This document shows positions 36,182 through 47,170 of a stretch of DNA of 64,000 nt, piece by piece. The first letter of the stretch is position 1. The number at the start of each line of letters is the position of its first letter. The DNA lies in assembly GCA_027924585.1 (NCBI GenBank), contig BSBM01000123.1, positions 15,392,001 to 15,456,000 on the forward strand, read 5' to 3'. The notes beneath the pieces were generated by a model. The model worked only from the letters and a program-made list of their open reading frames with translations. It did not search any database and was not told the origin of the DNA. Made by a program: the position numbers and the translations under genes. This stretch comes from Larix kaempferi (taxonomy: Eukaryota > Streptophyta > Pinopsida > Pinales > Pinaceae).

Positions 36182-36683
36182 TGTTAAGTTTTAAACCAAA
36201 TAGACTAGCAAGATCACTGAAAGAAACATAATCACAAGATAGACACAGAATTTACCCTAGGAAACCCTAATGGGGTAGAAAACCCAGCAAAGCTTTCCTC
36301 AATAAGATGATCAACCAAAATACAAGATGTGCTCCAAGACTTGTCCTTCTTCTCTACCTCACATGCAGACCTTCCAGACAGAAGTGTGCTACTTTCTGAG
36401 TTGTGAAAGTGTATCAAATGAAGAGCTCCTCTCCTCTACTTATACTAGATCCCGACTGACCAAAAACCCTAATGGGGCCGACCTCTACTGGAGAAGTCTA
36501 ATAACCCCTAAAATATAAACTCAGGGTTGACGCCCACATGGTGGGTCTAATAACCCTAGTTACCACAAACCATCGGAGGAATAAACATCTCCAAATACAT
36601 AATAGAATTGCCTCGGAGGGATGAAACATCTCCGGAATAATAATGTACAAATATAATATTCTTAGAAGTTACAATATTCAACA
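36182..36683 (-). repeat. E7 3' LTR
   Basis: 502 bp, TGTTAAG to TTCAACA on the plus strand, same length as 42498-42999 with no indels. Confidence 0.96.
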
Positions 36684-36692
36684 CTCCCCCAT
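36684..36692 (-). promoter_or_regulatory. E7 polypurine tract
   Basis: Minus strand ATGGGGGAG next to the 3' LTR. Confidence 0.85.
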
Positions 36693-36839
36693 AACGAGAA
36701 GGATATTATAACAGCATCTGCAGGAGTAAGTAGTCATCGACTACATCATACATGATACATCTATATATCATCAGAAGCTTTCTTCAATACATCATCATCA
36801 GTAACTCAACTAGTTACTGGAACATCAACATCATTGTTA

Positions 36840-37015
36840 TCGCACAATCATTAGCATCGTCATCACACGATCATCAGCATCCTCATCACACGATCATCAG
36901 CATCGTCATCAACATTGTCATCACACGATCATTAGCTTGTCATCATACGATCATCATAATCGTCATCATACAATCATCAGCATCATCATCATACGATCAT
37001 CATCATCGTATACCC
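36840..37015. repeat. Imperfect CATCA-rich repeat array in the E7 3' region
   Basis: About six degenerate copies of a roughly 24-bp unit resembling CACACGATCATCAGCATCGTC. Unit length varies by several bases. Confidence 0.75.
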
Positions 37016-37088
37016 TGCAATACACACGATCATATTACAGGATGATCAATCTTGTTCTCTTTAGGAAATAGGTGCATGGATGATGTAA

Positions 37089-37303
37089 TCCTATCATGTA
37101 CCTTTTGAACCGAGGTCCAAGGACAATCCAATCCTACCATGTACCTTTTGAACCGAGGTCCAGGGATGATCCAATCTTATCATGTACCTTTTGAACCGAG
37201 GTCCAGGGACGATCCAGTCCTATCATGTACCTTTTGAAATGAGGTCCAAGGACGATCCAGTCCTACCATGTACCTTTTGAACCGAGGTCCATGGACGATA
37301 CAG
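37089..37303. repeat. 43-bp tandem repeat x 5 in the E7 3' region
   Basis: CATGTACCTTTTGAA starts at 37095, 37138, 37181, 37224 and 37267, an exact 43-bp period. Units contain GAGGTCCARGGACGATCCA. Confidence 0.95.
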
Positions 37304-37305
37304 TT

Positions 37306-37820
37306 CTATAATTCAATTCTCGGAGACCTCATGTCTATGGCTCAATTCAAGGGACCAAAGTCTGAGGACGACCCAATCCCCTACCTGTTCATTGAAGACT
37401 TTATTTTCGGAGACATCTTGTCTACGGCTCAATTCAAAGGACCAAAGTCCGAGGATGATCCAATCCCCTTACCTGTTCATTCAGGAATTTATTTTCGGAG
37501 ACATCTTATCTATGACTCAATTCAAAGGACCAAAGTCCGAGGATGATCCAATCCCCTTACCTGTTCATTCAGGACTTTATTTTCGAAGACATCTTGTCTA
37601 CGGCTCAATTCAAAGGACCAAAGTCTGAGGACGATCCAATCCCCTTACCTATTCATTCAGGACTTTATTTTCAGAGACATCTTGTCTACGGCTCAATTCA
37701 AAGGACCAAAGTCCTAGGACGATCCAATCCCCTTACCTGTTCATTCAGGACTTTATTCTCGAAGACATACGTCTACGGCTCTCTTTAGCACTGAAGTCCA
37801 AGGATGATCCAATCCTCACA
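37306..37820. repeat. 88-bp tandem repeat x 5-6 in the E7 3' region
   Basis: CTCAATTCAA starts at 37341, 37428, 37516, 37604 and 37692, and a degenerate unit follows at 37779. Each unit contains a GTCCGAGGATGATCCAATCC block similar to part of the 43-bp unit, so the longer unit may derive from a dimer. Confidence 0.93.
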
Positions 37821-38010
37821 TCAATACAGGTACAAGTATCCTCATCCATACAAGTACATAATATATGTGCATATATCATTAATACAAGTATTCTCATCAA
37901 TACGTCAATATGTAATAATACAAGTATCATCATCAAAACATGTATCCTCATCAATGCATACATTATCAAAACATGTATCCTCATCAATACATATATCATC
38001 AAAGTAAAAG
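37820..38010. repeat. Degenerate short repeats next to E7 pol
   Basis: Repeats of ATACAAGTATCMTCATCAAWAC-type words follow the 88-bp array. Units vary in length. Confidence 0.65.
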
Positions 38011-38096
38011 AAAAATAATGTAAGTATTCTAAGTGTAAGAAATCTAAATATAAATAAGCATAAATATCTAAGAGTGGTAAACAGTTATCCTCATCA

Positions 38097-40505
38097 TCAG
38101 TGACGATAATACTCCCCCTTTCGAGGAGGGTCCTTTAGAGCTACACCAAGCTTGTCTCGGAAGTATTCAAATTTCACACGAGACAGGGGTTTGGTTAAAA
38201 TATCAGCAACTTTTTCTTCAGTACTCACATACTCGAGTTTGATAGCTCCTCTCTGCACCATGTCTCGTATATAAAAGTATCGGATCTCTATGTGTTTTGA
38301 CTTATCGTGGAATACAGGATTTTCTGTCATTTTGATACAACTTTGATTGTCACACATGATCACAGTGGGATCCATCTCTAAGTCAAACACTCCAGATAAT
38401 AGTTTCCGAAGCCATACTGCTTCACAGTTAGCAGAGCAGGCAGCTATGTATTCTTCTTCAGCAGTATTGAGAGCCACACTAGATTTTTTCTTGTTGAACC
38501 ATGAGATCATGGCAGATCCAAGACCATAACATCCACCTGATGTACTCTTTCTGTCTAAGATACTTCCTGCCCAATCAGAATCTGAGTAACCATGTAATCT
38601 GAGTTCATGATTTCCAAGATAATATAGACCAAAATCTAAAGTACCCTTTAGGTACCTCATTACATGCTTTGCGGCTATTAAGTGAACCGTTCTAGGTTCT
38701 ACTAGATACTGACTCAAGGTATTTACAGCAAAGCATATATATGGCCTAGTATTCATTAAATACATCAAAGACCCAATGATTTGTCTATATAGAGCTATGT
38801 CCACTAATTCTGACGTGTCATTAACTACTAACTTCAAGTTGGAGTCCATGGGAGTGGCCATGGCTTTACACTCCAACATATCAAATCTTTTTAGAATCTC
38901 CACAACATACTTACCTTGATTTAGAAAGATTCCTTTTGGTTCTTGCCATACTTCTAGACCTAAGAAGTAGTGCATTAATCTGAGATCTTTCATCTCGAAT
39001 TCTGAAGAAAGCTTCTTCTTGTCTTCAATAATCTGTTTTTCATTTCCGGTTAGAAATATATCATCTACATATAACAGTAGTATAACTAGTTCATCATCCA
39101 TTACCTTGAGATAAAGATTAGGGTCAGCCTTACTCTTGGTAAAGCCCATGCTTGTTAAGAAATTGTCAATCCTTCCGTACCAAGCTCTGGGAGCTTGCTT
39201 TAATCCATATAATGCCTTTTTCAGTTTGCATACATGAGTTCTCCCATCTTTAACCTCAAACCCTTGTGGTTGCTCTATGTACACTTCTTCTTCAATTACA
39301 CCATTCAAAAAAGCTGTCTTAACATCCATTTGGTGTAATTTCCACTTCATCATAGATGCAAGTGCCATGATAGTTCTAATTGAAGTATACATAGCAACTG
39401 GTGAAAAGGTTTCTTCATAGTCAATTCCCTCTTTATGAGAGAATCCTCGGGCTACAAATCTTGCCTTATATTTTTCAATGCTACCATCCGCAGCATGTTT
39501 TATCTTAAAAATCCATTTGGAAGAAACCACACTTTTATCTTTTGGTTTGGGAACTATATCCCAAACATCATTTTTCATTATTGACTGATATTCTTTTGTC
39601 ATTGCTTCTACCCATTCTTTCTTCTGAGTTGCCTCTTCATAGTTAGTAGGTTGTTGATCCACAAGATCACACATCAAGGCCACATAGTTGGATACTAGCT
39701 TTGGTTTCTTTCTTGCTCTAGTGGAGCCTTTAGGAGCTCCATATCTTTCAGCTCCTTGAATAATGTCTCTAGCCCATGCTGGCCTTCTTTTCCTAGATAA
39801 GTTTGTAATAGGGGGTTCTTGTGGATCTATCATGTCATGGTCCTCTGGTGTATCATCTTCAGGAATGTGCACAACTTCTGTGATTCTAGGAGGTGTATCT
39901 TCTTCATAGATTTCTTCAAGTTGACACTTCCTAGATTTCTTAAGAACTGCTTCTTCATCAAATGTTACATCTCTACTTATTTCCATATGATGAAAACCTG
40001 GTATGTAAATTCTGAAGGCTTTGGATGATTCACAATATCCAACAAATATTCCCTTCTTACCAGAAGGATCCAACTTGGTTCTCTTTTCTTTTGGAATGTG
40101 AATGTACACAGGACAACCAAATATTTTGAGATGACTTACCTTAGGCTTCTTTCCTGTGAACACTTCTTCTGGAGTTTTGAATTCAAGAGCACTATGGGAT
40201 AGTCTATTATGCACATAGACTACTGTCCTAGCTACTTCAGCCCATAAATACATGGGTAGATCTTGATCATGTATCATGGTCTTTACAGCTTCCATGATGG
40301 TTCTATTCTTTCTTTCAGCCACCCCATTTTGTTGGGGATTGTAGTGAGTGGTTAGTTCCCTCTTGATTCCAGCTTCCTTACAAAAGTCTTCAAAGTCCTT
40401 TGAAGTATATTCTCTGCCATTATCTATTCTAAGAATCTTGATTTTATTTTTTGAGTGATTTTCTATTAAGGCCTTGAACTCTTTGAATTTTCCAAATAAC
40501 TTCAT
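38097..40505 (-). CDS. E7 copia pol: integrase C-terminal half, RT and RNase H
   Basis: An 802-residue open frame. Residues 1-70 hold the second half of the integrase core, with Asp28 in LRIDNGREY and Glu64 in NGVAERKNRT, a DX35E spacing. The integrase C-terminal part follows (PVYIHIPKEKRTKLD, FVGYCESSKAFRIY). RT begins about residue 300 (WDIVPKPK, KYKARFVARGFSHKEGIDYEE, QMDVKTAFLNG) and includes the catalytic YVDDIFLTG. RNase H has YSDSDWAGS, CDNQSCIKM and ends with ADILTKPLS. The only lesion toward the N-terminus is a frameshift near 40500-40515 that separates it from the upstream half. RT and RNase H look intact. Confidence 0.93.
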   Translation of the reverse strand: MKLFGKFKEFKALIENHSKNKIKILRIDNGREYTSKDFEDFCKEAGIKRELTTHYNPQQNGVAERKNRTIMEAVKTMIHDQDLPMYLWAEVARTVVYVHNRLSHSALEFKTPEEVFTGKKPKVSHLKIFGCPVYIHIPKEKRTKLDPSGKKGIFVGYCESSKAFRIYIPGFHHMEISRDVTFDEEAVLKKSRKCQLEEIYEEDTPPRITEVVHIPEDDTPEDHDMIDPQEPPITNLSRKRRPAWARDIIQGAERYGAPKGSTRARKKPKLVSNYVALMCDLVDQQPTNYEEATQKKEWVEAMTKEYQSIMKNDVWDIVPKPKDKSVVSSKWIFKIKHAADGSIEKYKARFVARGFSHKEGIDYEETFSPVAMYTSIRTIMALASMMKWKLHQMDVKTAFLNGVIEEEVYIEQPQGFEVKDGRTHVCKLKKALYGLKQAPRAWYGRIDNFLTSMGFTKSKADPNLYLKVMDDELVILLLYVDDIFLTGNEKQIIEDKKKLSSEFEMKDLRLMHYFLGLEVWQEPKGIFLNQGKYVVEILKRFDMLECKAMATPMDSNLKLVVNDTSELVDIALYRQIIGSLMYLMNTRPYICFAVNTLSQYLVEPRTVHLIAAKHVMRYLKGTLDFGLYYLGNHELRLHGYSDSDWAGSILDRKSTSGGCYGLGSAMISWFNKKKSSVALNTAEEEYIAACSANCEAVWLRKLLSGVFDLEMDPTVIMCDNQSCIKMTENPVFHDKSKHIEIRYFYIRDMVQRGAIKLEYVSTEEKVADILTKPLSRVKFEYFRDKLGVALKDPPRKGEYYRH

Positions 40506-41295
40506 TATTACCTTTTAGAAAGTATATCCAAGTCTTCCTTGAATAGTCATCAATGAATGAGAGATAGTATTCAAACCCACTTAAGAAAGTGGTGGGCATT
40601 GGTCCACATACATCTGAGTGTATTAAATCCAAAATGTTCTTAGTCTTTGTTTCACTCTTTGGAAAAGGGTTCTTGATATTCTTCCCTTTTTCACATCCTT
40701 TACATGAGCCATTATGATCAACCTTCAAGTCTGGTAATCCTATGACCAACTTGCTTACATAGGGTAGGGATTTATAGTTAATGTGAGCTAATCTTCTATG
40801 CCATAGCTCACTAGGGCTAGAGGTTTCATGAGCAAGGGAAACTTCTGGATCTCCCTTGAGCTTATAGAGACCTCCTTCCTCTTCACCAATGACAACTGCA
40901 TCTTCAATAGATTTTCCTTTGGGCCACATAAGTACTTGACCATCTATGAAGGCAACTCTAAAACCTTTCTTATCTAGTGCTGAGATAGAGATTAGGTTCT
41001 TCTTCAAACTTGGTACATATAAAATTTCTTTCATCTTCAAGGGTGTTCCAGAATCTAGCTTGTAGCTTGCTTCACCAATTCCCTTGATGGGATATTGGTA
41101 ATCATCTCCTAGAGATACCTTTTGTGTAGAAGACTTTTCTTCAAGTTTTGAGAAAGTCTTCCTTTGACATGTCATGTGCTTAGAAGCACCACTATCAATG
41201 AGCCATGTATCTTCTCCAGGAGATACAGATCTAGAGAGTGCAGAGAATAGGACATATTCTTCTGGATCTTCTTTCTTTACTTTAGATATTTTCCT
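40444..41295 (-). pseudogene. E7 protease and integrase N-terminal half
   Basis: Just after the gag TGA the same frame reads EEYVLFSALSR, then WLIDSGASKHMTCQRK, the aspartic protease active site (about 41160-41210). The pre-integrase zinc region has LWHRRLAHINY and CKGCEKG; the integrase core starts with LIHSDVCGPM (first Asp). The frame then leaves the true path near 40510 and ends at 40444, while pol continues in another frame. Without the frameshift this would join the 802-residue frame. Confidence 0.88.
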
Positions 41296-42210
41296 TCAAG
41301 GCCTTTCCTCTTCCTCTTCTTCTTCTTCTTCTTCTTCTTCTTCTTCACTATCATCTTCTTCCATATGTGCATGGTGTCTTTTGTGGACAAACTTCTTCTT
41401 CTTTTGTGAAGGACAAAATCTGGAAATGTGTCCTAGTTTAAGACAACTATAACACTGGATTGTGGAGAGATCTCTTACTGGATTGGGTCCTCTTCCCCTT
41501 TTAAATCTAGAGAAGGGTTGAGATCCTTTGTGGTCAACTTTCTTGAAGTGACCCATTCCTCTTCTTTTGGTGTGAGTATCCAAGGCTTGGTCATCCTCCT
41601 TGAGGAGTGATTCTCTGTTGGCTACCCTAGCCTCTTCTTGAACACAATCCTCCCACACTACATAAAACTTCATACTTTCTTTTCTGGCACACATAGTTTG
41701 TATAAATGACTCCCAAGGTCTAGTGAGACCATTTAGAGCAGTCATCACAATTTCATCTTCATCAAGAGTATCACCAATGGCATCTAGTTGCTCCTTTATT
41801 TGGGAGACCCTTGAGAAGCAGTCTTGAATGGATTCTCCTTTGTGCATCTCGGTACTCTTCAACTGAGTTCTTAGGTTCATCTTCCTATTGATGTTCTTTC
41901 CCTCATACATTCTTCCTAGGGAATCATACATTTCCTTTGGAGTCTTCTTGGAAGCCACTTGGAGAATCAAGTGGTCTTTAATAGAATCAGCTATGATTCT
42001 CTTTTCCCTAATCAAATCCTTCCTATGCTTCTCTTTGGCTTCATCTCCTTCAGGTTCTACAACTTCATCCTTGATATACTGAGCAAGATCATTCTCTTCA
42101 AGAATGAGACCAATTCTGTATTTCCATGCCTGGAAATTCTCTATACCTTCTAACTTTTCTTCAAGCTTAGTGCTTGGAGCCATCTTCTCTTGGGGGAGTC
42201 CAAGAGACAA
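41296..42210 (-). CDS. E7 copia gag
   Basis: 304 residues. The capsid part has NFQAWKYRIGLILEENDLAQY, ESIQDCFSRVSQIKEQL and a GLTRPWESFIQTM stretch, typical of copia gag. The zinc knuckle is CYSCLKLGHISRFC (CX2CX4HX4C), complete. It ends in an acidic tail with about 15 consecutive Glu from a GAA/GAG microsatellite (plus 41307-41346), then a TGA. The next codons in the same frame lead into protease, so in the ancestor gag and pol were probably one frame. Confidence 0.92.
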   Translation of the reverse strand: MSLGLPQEKMAPSTKLEEKLEGIENFQAWKYRIGLILEENDLAQYIKDEVVEPEGDEAKEKHRKDLIREKRIIADSIKDHLILQVASKKTPKEMYDSLGRMYEGKNINRKMNLRTQLKSTEMHKGESIQDCFSRVSQIKEQLDAIGDTLDEDEIVMTALNGLTRPWESFIQTMCARKESMKFYVVWEDCVQEEARVANRESLLKEDDQALDTHTKRRGMGHFKKVDHKGSQPFSRFKRGRGPNPVRDLSTIQCYSCLKLGHISRFCPSQKKKKFVHKRHHAHMEEDDSEEEEEEEEEEEEEERP

Positions 42211-42485
42211 GAGATAGAATAGTACTTACCTGGAAACTTTAACTTTTAACTTTTCCGGATCTGCAACAGAATTTCTGGTTTATCACACTTTTGGTAAAAC
42301 TAGGGTTTGACTTTCCCAGAGTTCTACCCAACCAAAAACCTCGATCCAAATCTCAAAAGATAGATCTTTAGAAGAGCTATTTAGCCATGCAATCAGAATC
42401 CAAAAATACTAACTTTTGTAGAAACCCTAATTTTGGGGAGAGAGAAATATAATTTCACCTTGTGAAAGATGTTCTATTCAGGCTA
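42211..42485 (-). other. E7 5' leader
   Basis: About 275 bp between PBS and gag. It resembles the leader of E4 (about 30090-30230). No coding domain. Confidence 0.7.
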
Positions 42486-42497
42486 GATCTGATACCA
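42486..42497 (-). promoter_or_regulatory. E7 primer-binding site
   Basis: Minus strand TGGTATCAGATC, one base from the initiator-Met complement, directly adjoining the LTR. Confidence 0.9.
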
Positions 42498-42999
42498 TGT
42501 TAAGTTTTAAACCAAATAGACTAGCAAGATCACTGAAAGAAACATAATCACAAGATAGACACAGAATTTACCCTGGGAAACCCTCATGGGGTAGAAAACC
42601 CAGCAAAGCTTTCCTCATTAAGATGATCAACCAAAATACAAGATGTGCTCCAAGACTTGTCCTTCTTCTCTACCTCACATGCAGACCTCCCAGACACAAG
42701 TGCACTACTTTCTGAGTTGTGGAAGTGTATCAAATGAGGAGCTCCTCTCCTCTACTTATACTAGATCCCGACTGACCAAAAACCCTAATGGGGCCGACCT
42801 CTATTGGAGAAGTCTAATAACCCCTAAAATATAAACTCAGGGCTGACCCCCACATGGTGGGTCTAATAACCCTAGTTACCACAAACCATCGGAGGAATAA
42901 ACATCTCCGGATACATAATAGAATTACCTCGGAGGGATGAAACATCTTCGGAATAATAATGTACAAATATAATATTCTTAGAAGTTACAATATTCAACA
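42498..42999 (-). repeat. E7 5' LTR
   Basis: 502 bp, pairs with 36182-36683. Followed by GAAGG. Confidence 0.96.
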
Positions 43000-43004
43000 G
43001 AAGG

Positions 43005-43697
43005 ACTTCTGATGTCTGGGGCTAGTGCCTTGAGGGTACAGTGGAGGATGTTTAGGCTAGCCTTTCGAGATGCCTAGGATATAATGATCCTAATATCAGG
43101 ATCGGGGTACCGGTAGTATCAGGATCGGGGTATCGGGAACCAGATGCCGGCTAGTACCGATGAGGCCCATATTCCAGTTAGAATCTGATGAGGCCATATT
43201 ATTACCAGAACTTGGGAAGGTGGAAATGCTGCGGTAACTTCCCGGGGAACTTCTGATGCCTATTGTATGATCCGCGGACAGGTTATAGTAGAGGGCCCAT
43301 GCCATGGCGAGCGGGACCATCCGGAGTTGAAGGGGAGGTTTATGGAGGTGGCGGATGGTATGATTCTCAGGGAGAGGGTGAGTAAGGAAAGAGGAAGTAA
43401 ACAAATACATACCTATGAATTATTAACTAATTATCTAATGCTTTTGTGTGTATGATGCATAATTGTTGTTATGGTTGCATACTAGACTCATAGGGAATTA
43501 CTTAAGAGCATGTTGTAACTTAGGGCGTTTGATTGTATTAGTGTGGTTTGGAGACTTCTATGTGGTGGCAACACATATAAATCTCTTAGCTTCACAATAG
43601 TACTAGCTACCTATATATTCTAGTATTTACTTGATTGATTGATTGAATAAGTATTATATTTATTGCTTGAATATTATAACTTCGAGACGAAGTTTCT
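43005..43697 (+). other. E6 internal region, second part
   Basis: Non-coding. It has a short direct duplication near 43097-43135 (ATCAGGATCGGGGTA twice) and a degenerate copy of the 36070-36130 segment. Confidence 0.6.
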
Positions 43698-43712
43698 TGA
43701 TGGGGGAGAGTA
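43698..43712 (+). promoter_or_regulatory. E6 polypurine tract
   Basis: TTGATGGGGGAGAGTA directly before TGTAACAACC. Confidence 0.8.
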
Positions 43713-44302
43713 TGTAACAACCCTCATATACGAATACAGAGAATATTTAATATAATAAATAAAATGTAATATAAAATAATTTAAGATAATAATATAATTG
43801 GGAATATGAAAGAAAATAAGGGAAAACAAATTGCATTAAATAAGAAATTAAGAAATTGGGAGAGGGAGGAGATAAAAGGAGGAGAAGAAGTGAAGAGAGG
43901 GGTCTTTTTGTTTTTGGCCACTTTGGAAGAGGAGCTCTAGAGGAGAGGAAAGTAAGATAGCACTGTCATAGGGTTAATTGTTGGGGGCTCGGGGGCCTCA
44001 GCCTTTGGATTGGGGTTGGTTGGGTGGAGATTCATCCCCCCACCTTCAGTTGCACTATTAGAGCTGTCAAGGTAATGGTAGCTCCCAGGTCATCTAACTA
44101 GGTATGATTTTCATAGCATATTTTCTGTTATTATTGATTAGATCCATTTCTTGTGAGATCTTCTATGCATGTTGTTCGTTTTGTTTATGCATTTTATAAG
44201 ATGTAACATTTTATTAGATTCATGTGTTGGATCAAATATATGCATGCATATTTAATATTATTTTGTTATTCAGTTGGTTTTTACAATTTTATGGTTCTTA
44301 TA
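43713..44302 (+). repeat. E6 3' LTR
   Basis: 590 bp. Its end reads TTCTTATA where the 5' copy has TTCTTACA, so the terminal CA has changed. GAATC follows at 44303-44307. Confidence 0.93.
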
Positions 44303-44806
44303 GAATCTCTCTCTCAGGGAATGTCTGTCATTATTTTTTATTGAAGAGAGATCTTTCAGAGGAGAGAAGGAAGAAAATGAACTGCTACTGATGAAGGTAG
44401 ATCAAAACTTCAACCAATAAATATCATATTTTATCATCGCCAGGTATTCCCCTCCGTTTTCTCTATCCATATAAGCTATCTTTACGATTAATATATTTAT
44501 GAGTTGAAAGGGATGTTTTCCATGAAGGAAGTCCGGTTCCTAGAACTTGTGCTTAGTCTCTTTATTTCTTTGTTGGTAGGAGAGCGGGTATGCTCATAAA
44601 TTTTTGTATGTATCTCTTCTTTTTGCATAAGGGAATTTGTGCTTAAGTTCTTTTCATGTATATCTATTTTTTATCGGCGTTGCTGAAATGGAAGGCGGCC
44701 TCCAAGTTGATCCATCCACTTGTTAAATTAATTTATACTTGCTTCCAAATACATTGTATTTTTAGCAGTAGGGGTTATGCTTTTCTTTCATGTTGATATC
44801 GTGTTC

Positions 44807-44837
<31 letters not shown>

Positions 44838-47170
44838 TTTATTTTTTTTCTTCTGTTGGAGCATTTTCCAACCACACATCATTTAATTGATCCTTCCATC
44901 TTAATTATCCACTTATCCTAAGTATTATTGATTCCATCATGTGCCTACATCATCAGCAGATCACAGTTCCAGTCATCAGATCCTCCTCCTACATTCTAGG
45001 AGCCAATTGGGCATGAAATGAGCCTCCTTCTACATTCTCGCAGCCAATTGGGCCACCCGCTGAGCCTCCTACACCTTTCAGTTGGTGATTTGCATGCCTC
45101 TAGCGCATTATTCAGCCAACTGGTGAACCTAGGGTGCCTTACTACACTGTTTGACTTTGTTTGGTGTGATTCTTACCTAATAATCAATTAAACTGGAGAC
45201 ATATGGTGCCCTCCCCTATTTTTGGGTATTCAGTTGAGTTCTACATTGAGTTATACTCAATTAGTCAATTTCAAAGTCTGTTAGATTCAATTATTGATTA
45301 GTTAAGTGGTTAACTGATGTGGCGAGTGGTGTTAACTGCCTAGTAAGCCACTCTTATGCATCAATTCGAATGACCACCTTTGGAATTCGAATTGCTTTTC
45401 TTATTGTAGCCATTGTTACACATTGTAATCAATCTTCTGATTTTATGAGATTATTCTACTACTGCAAACCTTCTGCACAATGTTTCCATACATTTTATTG
45501 CATGCATCTCTAGTAACTATTGTGTTTGTTCCATAGATATGTTGTTCTTGAGATTTCACATTTTCCTCTACTTGGAAAAAGGGCGGTTTGGTCTCATGGA
45601 AGAGATCCAACACATTCATTATTTTTGGGAATGTTTATGGTTTGGACCAATCCTTGATGAAATTTTGTAGACTCTAATATTGTCTTATAGATTTTAAAAT
45701 ATGTCAGCAAGAGGGCACATACCGTGAGGCTATGAAAAGGAGGCATACAATCTAATTTTAGAAATAGCAAAAAATATGGACGTATCCCTTTCTATCATCT
45801 CTAGAAAATATATTTTCCACATGCATCATATGGGAAGAGGGCATAGACCTTTTATGCTCCATGTCTGGGTATCACTCTTTCCTTGCACACACCAAGAGAG
45901 GATGCGGTCCCTTGTGCTTATGACGGGATTTGTAGTACTTTCACTCTCTCTTCAAGGTAAGAAGAGACACATGCTTCTGTTATATACAACAATTATACTT
46001 TGGTATCATTGACGGTAAATATAGGCTAATAAGGGTGAAACCCTTAGTGTTATCCTTTATCGCATTCGAATTGCTTTTATATTAAGTTATACTATGTGAA
46101 GCAGTTAAACAAGGATACAATTCTTATATCCTTTCTTAGAATATTAAATAATAATTATACTAAGGAAAGATCATGAGGGCACAGCCCTATACTTATTTTA
46201 TGTGATGTTTTTAATGTACACATTTAGTATATATGTGTGTGTAGGGAGCGAATGAAGAGAGGGGGTAACCCTTTGTTAAAACTACTTTTGTAATTTGAAG
46301 TAAGCATATAATATACCCATGCATATGAAGGGAGAGCATAGCCCAATACCATTATGATATGTTATATTAATCAACTATGTAAAATAGGTATATATGGATG
46401 TAATTTGGAGTAGGTGAGGACTAGTCTTGGTTGTAATTTAAGAATGGAGGGATTGTTCGAGGAGCGATTCTCCCTCTTAGTGGATTCATTTCCAAGCTCG
46501 GGGGTGGCCTCTCGGTCGAAGGAATATACACTAGACAGATATCCAATAGGTTGGGTGGAAAGTTGCATTCAAACCTTCAGTCACACAATTTTATAAAGGA
46601 CTAGATAAGTGTCCTTTCTTTATCATGTATTATTACTTTGGAAAGGTATATAAAGATAAATTTTGATGGTGTTGACATAAATGACTGAGCATGTAAAGAT
46701 GTGCTTGAATGATATTTATTGATAAATTTTCATCATTATGTTTGGATATTAGCATTACAATACTTGACTTTAATTGGAATCCACTGAAGATATATATGAT
46801 GTAAATCCAAAGCTGTGTTATTGTATGAATATGTGGAATGTTGCTCTTAAAGGTTTATGAATAGTGTTATTAACATGCACATCAATTTAATATTCAATCT
46901 CAATTTGCATAAGAGTACCAAGTGGATCCTTATTATGGTTTGTGTGTATTCTATTTTCTAATACGGTCTACTATGTGGGCTACCTAAGAGCTTCATCAAG
47001 TTAGAATGTAGTATTATTATACTCAAAAGAAGCATATTTGATTAGATAAATTTCACCTTGAATGTGTTTAAATATAATAACTACATTTTAGTTAGTATTG
47101 CATAGTTGTTATGTATATATAATATTGTAATAGTTTCATGTGATTATGGTCATTCTATATTGGAAGATGT
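44303..47170 (+). repeat. E5 3' LTR, part 2, and undefined flank
   Basis: The sequence continues the LTR that E6 split. I cannot place its end. It holds a TA microsatellite (44807-44833) and several short palindromes such as TAAGGGTGAAACCCTTA (46030-46046) and AGGGCACAGCCCT (46176-46188). No gene domain. If all belonged to one LTR, it would be about 3.9 kb, but that is a guess. Confidence 0.45.

Larger units (their letters stand above)
36182..42999 (-). mobile_element. E7: nearly complete Ty1/copia element inserted in E6
   Basis: It is 6818 bp with two 502-bp LTRs (TGTTAAG...TTCAACA) differing at about 16 positions by hand count (about 3%), flanked by GAAGG at 36177-36181 and 43000-43004. 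On the minus strand: PBS, gag, protease, integrase, RT, RNase H, a 1.4-kb repeat-rich 3' region, polypurine tract and LTR. Domain order protease-integrase-RT-RNase H defines copia. It has one TGA between gag and protease and one frameshift in integrase. It inserted in the opposite orientation to E6. Confidence 0.96.
34638..44302 (+). mobile_element. E6: non-autonomous LTR element (LARD-like) carrying E7
   Basis: LTRs 34638-35217 (580 bp) and 43713-44302 (590 bp, 10-bp insertion) are flanked by GAATC at 34633-34637 and 44303-44307. A perfect PBS follows the first LTR and a polypurine tract precedes the second. Without the copia insertion, the internal part is only about 1.7 kb (35218-36181 and 43005-43712) and contains no gag or pol domain. 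LTRs differ by roughly 4% by eye, slightly more than those of E7 inside it, as nesting predicts. Confidence 0.9.

Noticed and set aside
37089-37303. CRISPR-like repeat array
   Set aside because: Units are contiguous without unique spacers and lie in a plant retrotransposon.
37268-37788. Overlapping plus-strand open frames
   Set aside because: They arise from the 88-bp tandem repeat; since 88 is not a multiple of three the same peptide recurs in all frames. No other coding sign.
41174-41452. Plus-strand open frame with a Ser run
   Set aside because: Antisense to the Glu-rich end of E7 gag; the Ser run is the reverse of the GAA/GAG microsatellite.
44303-47170. A complete third giant LTR (E5)
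   Set aside because: The start is credible, but I could not find an end or PBS, so the length is not supported.
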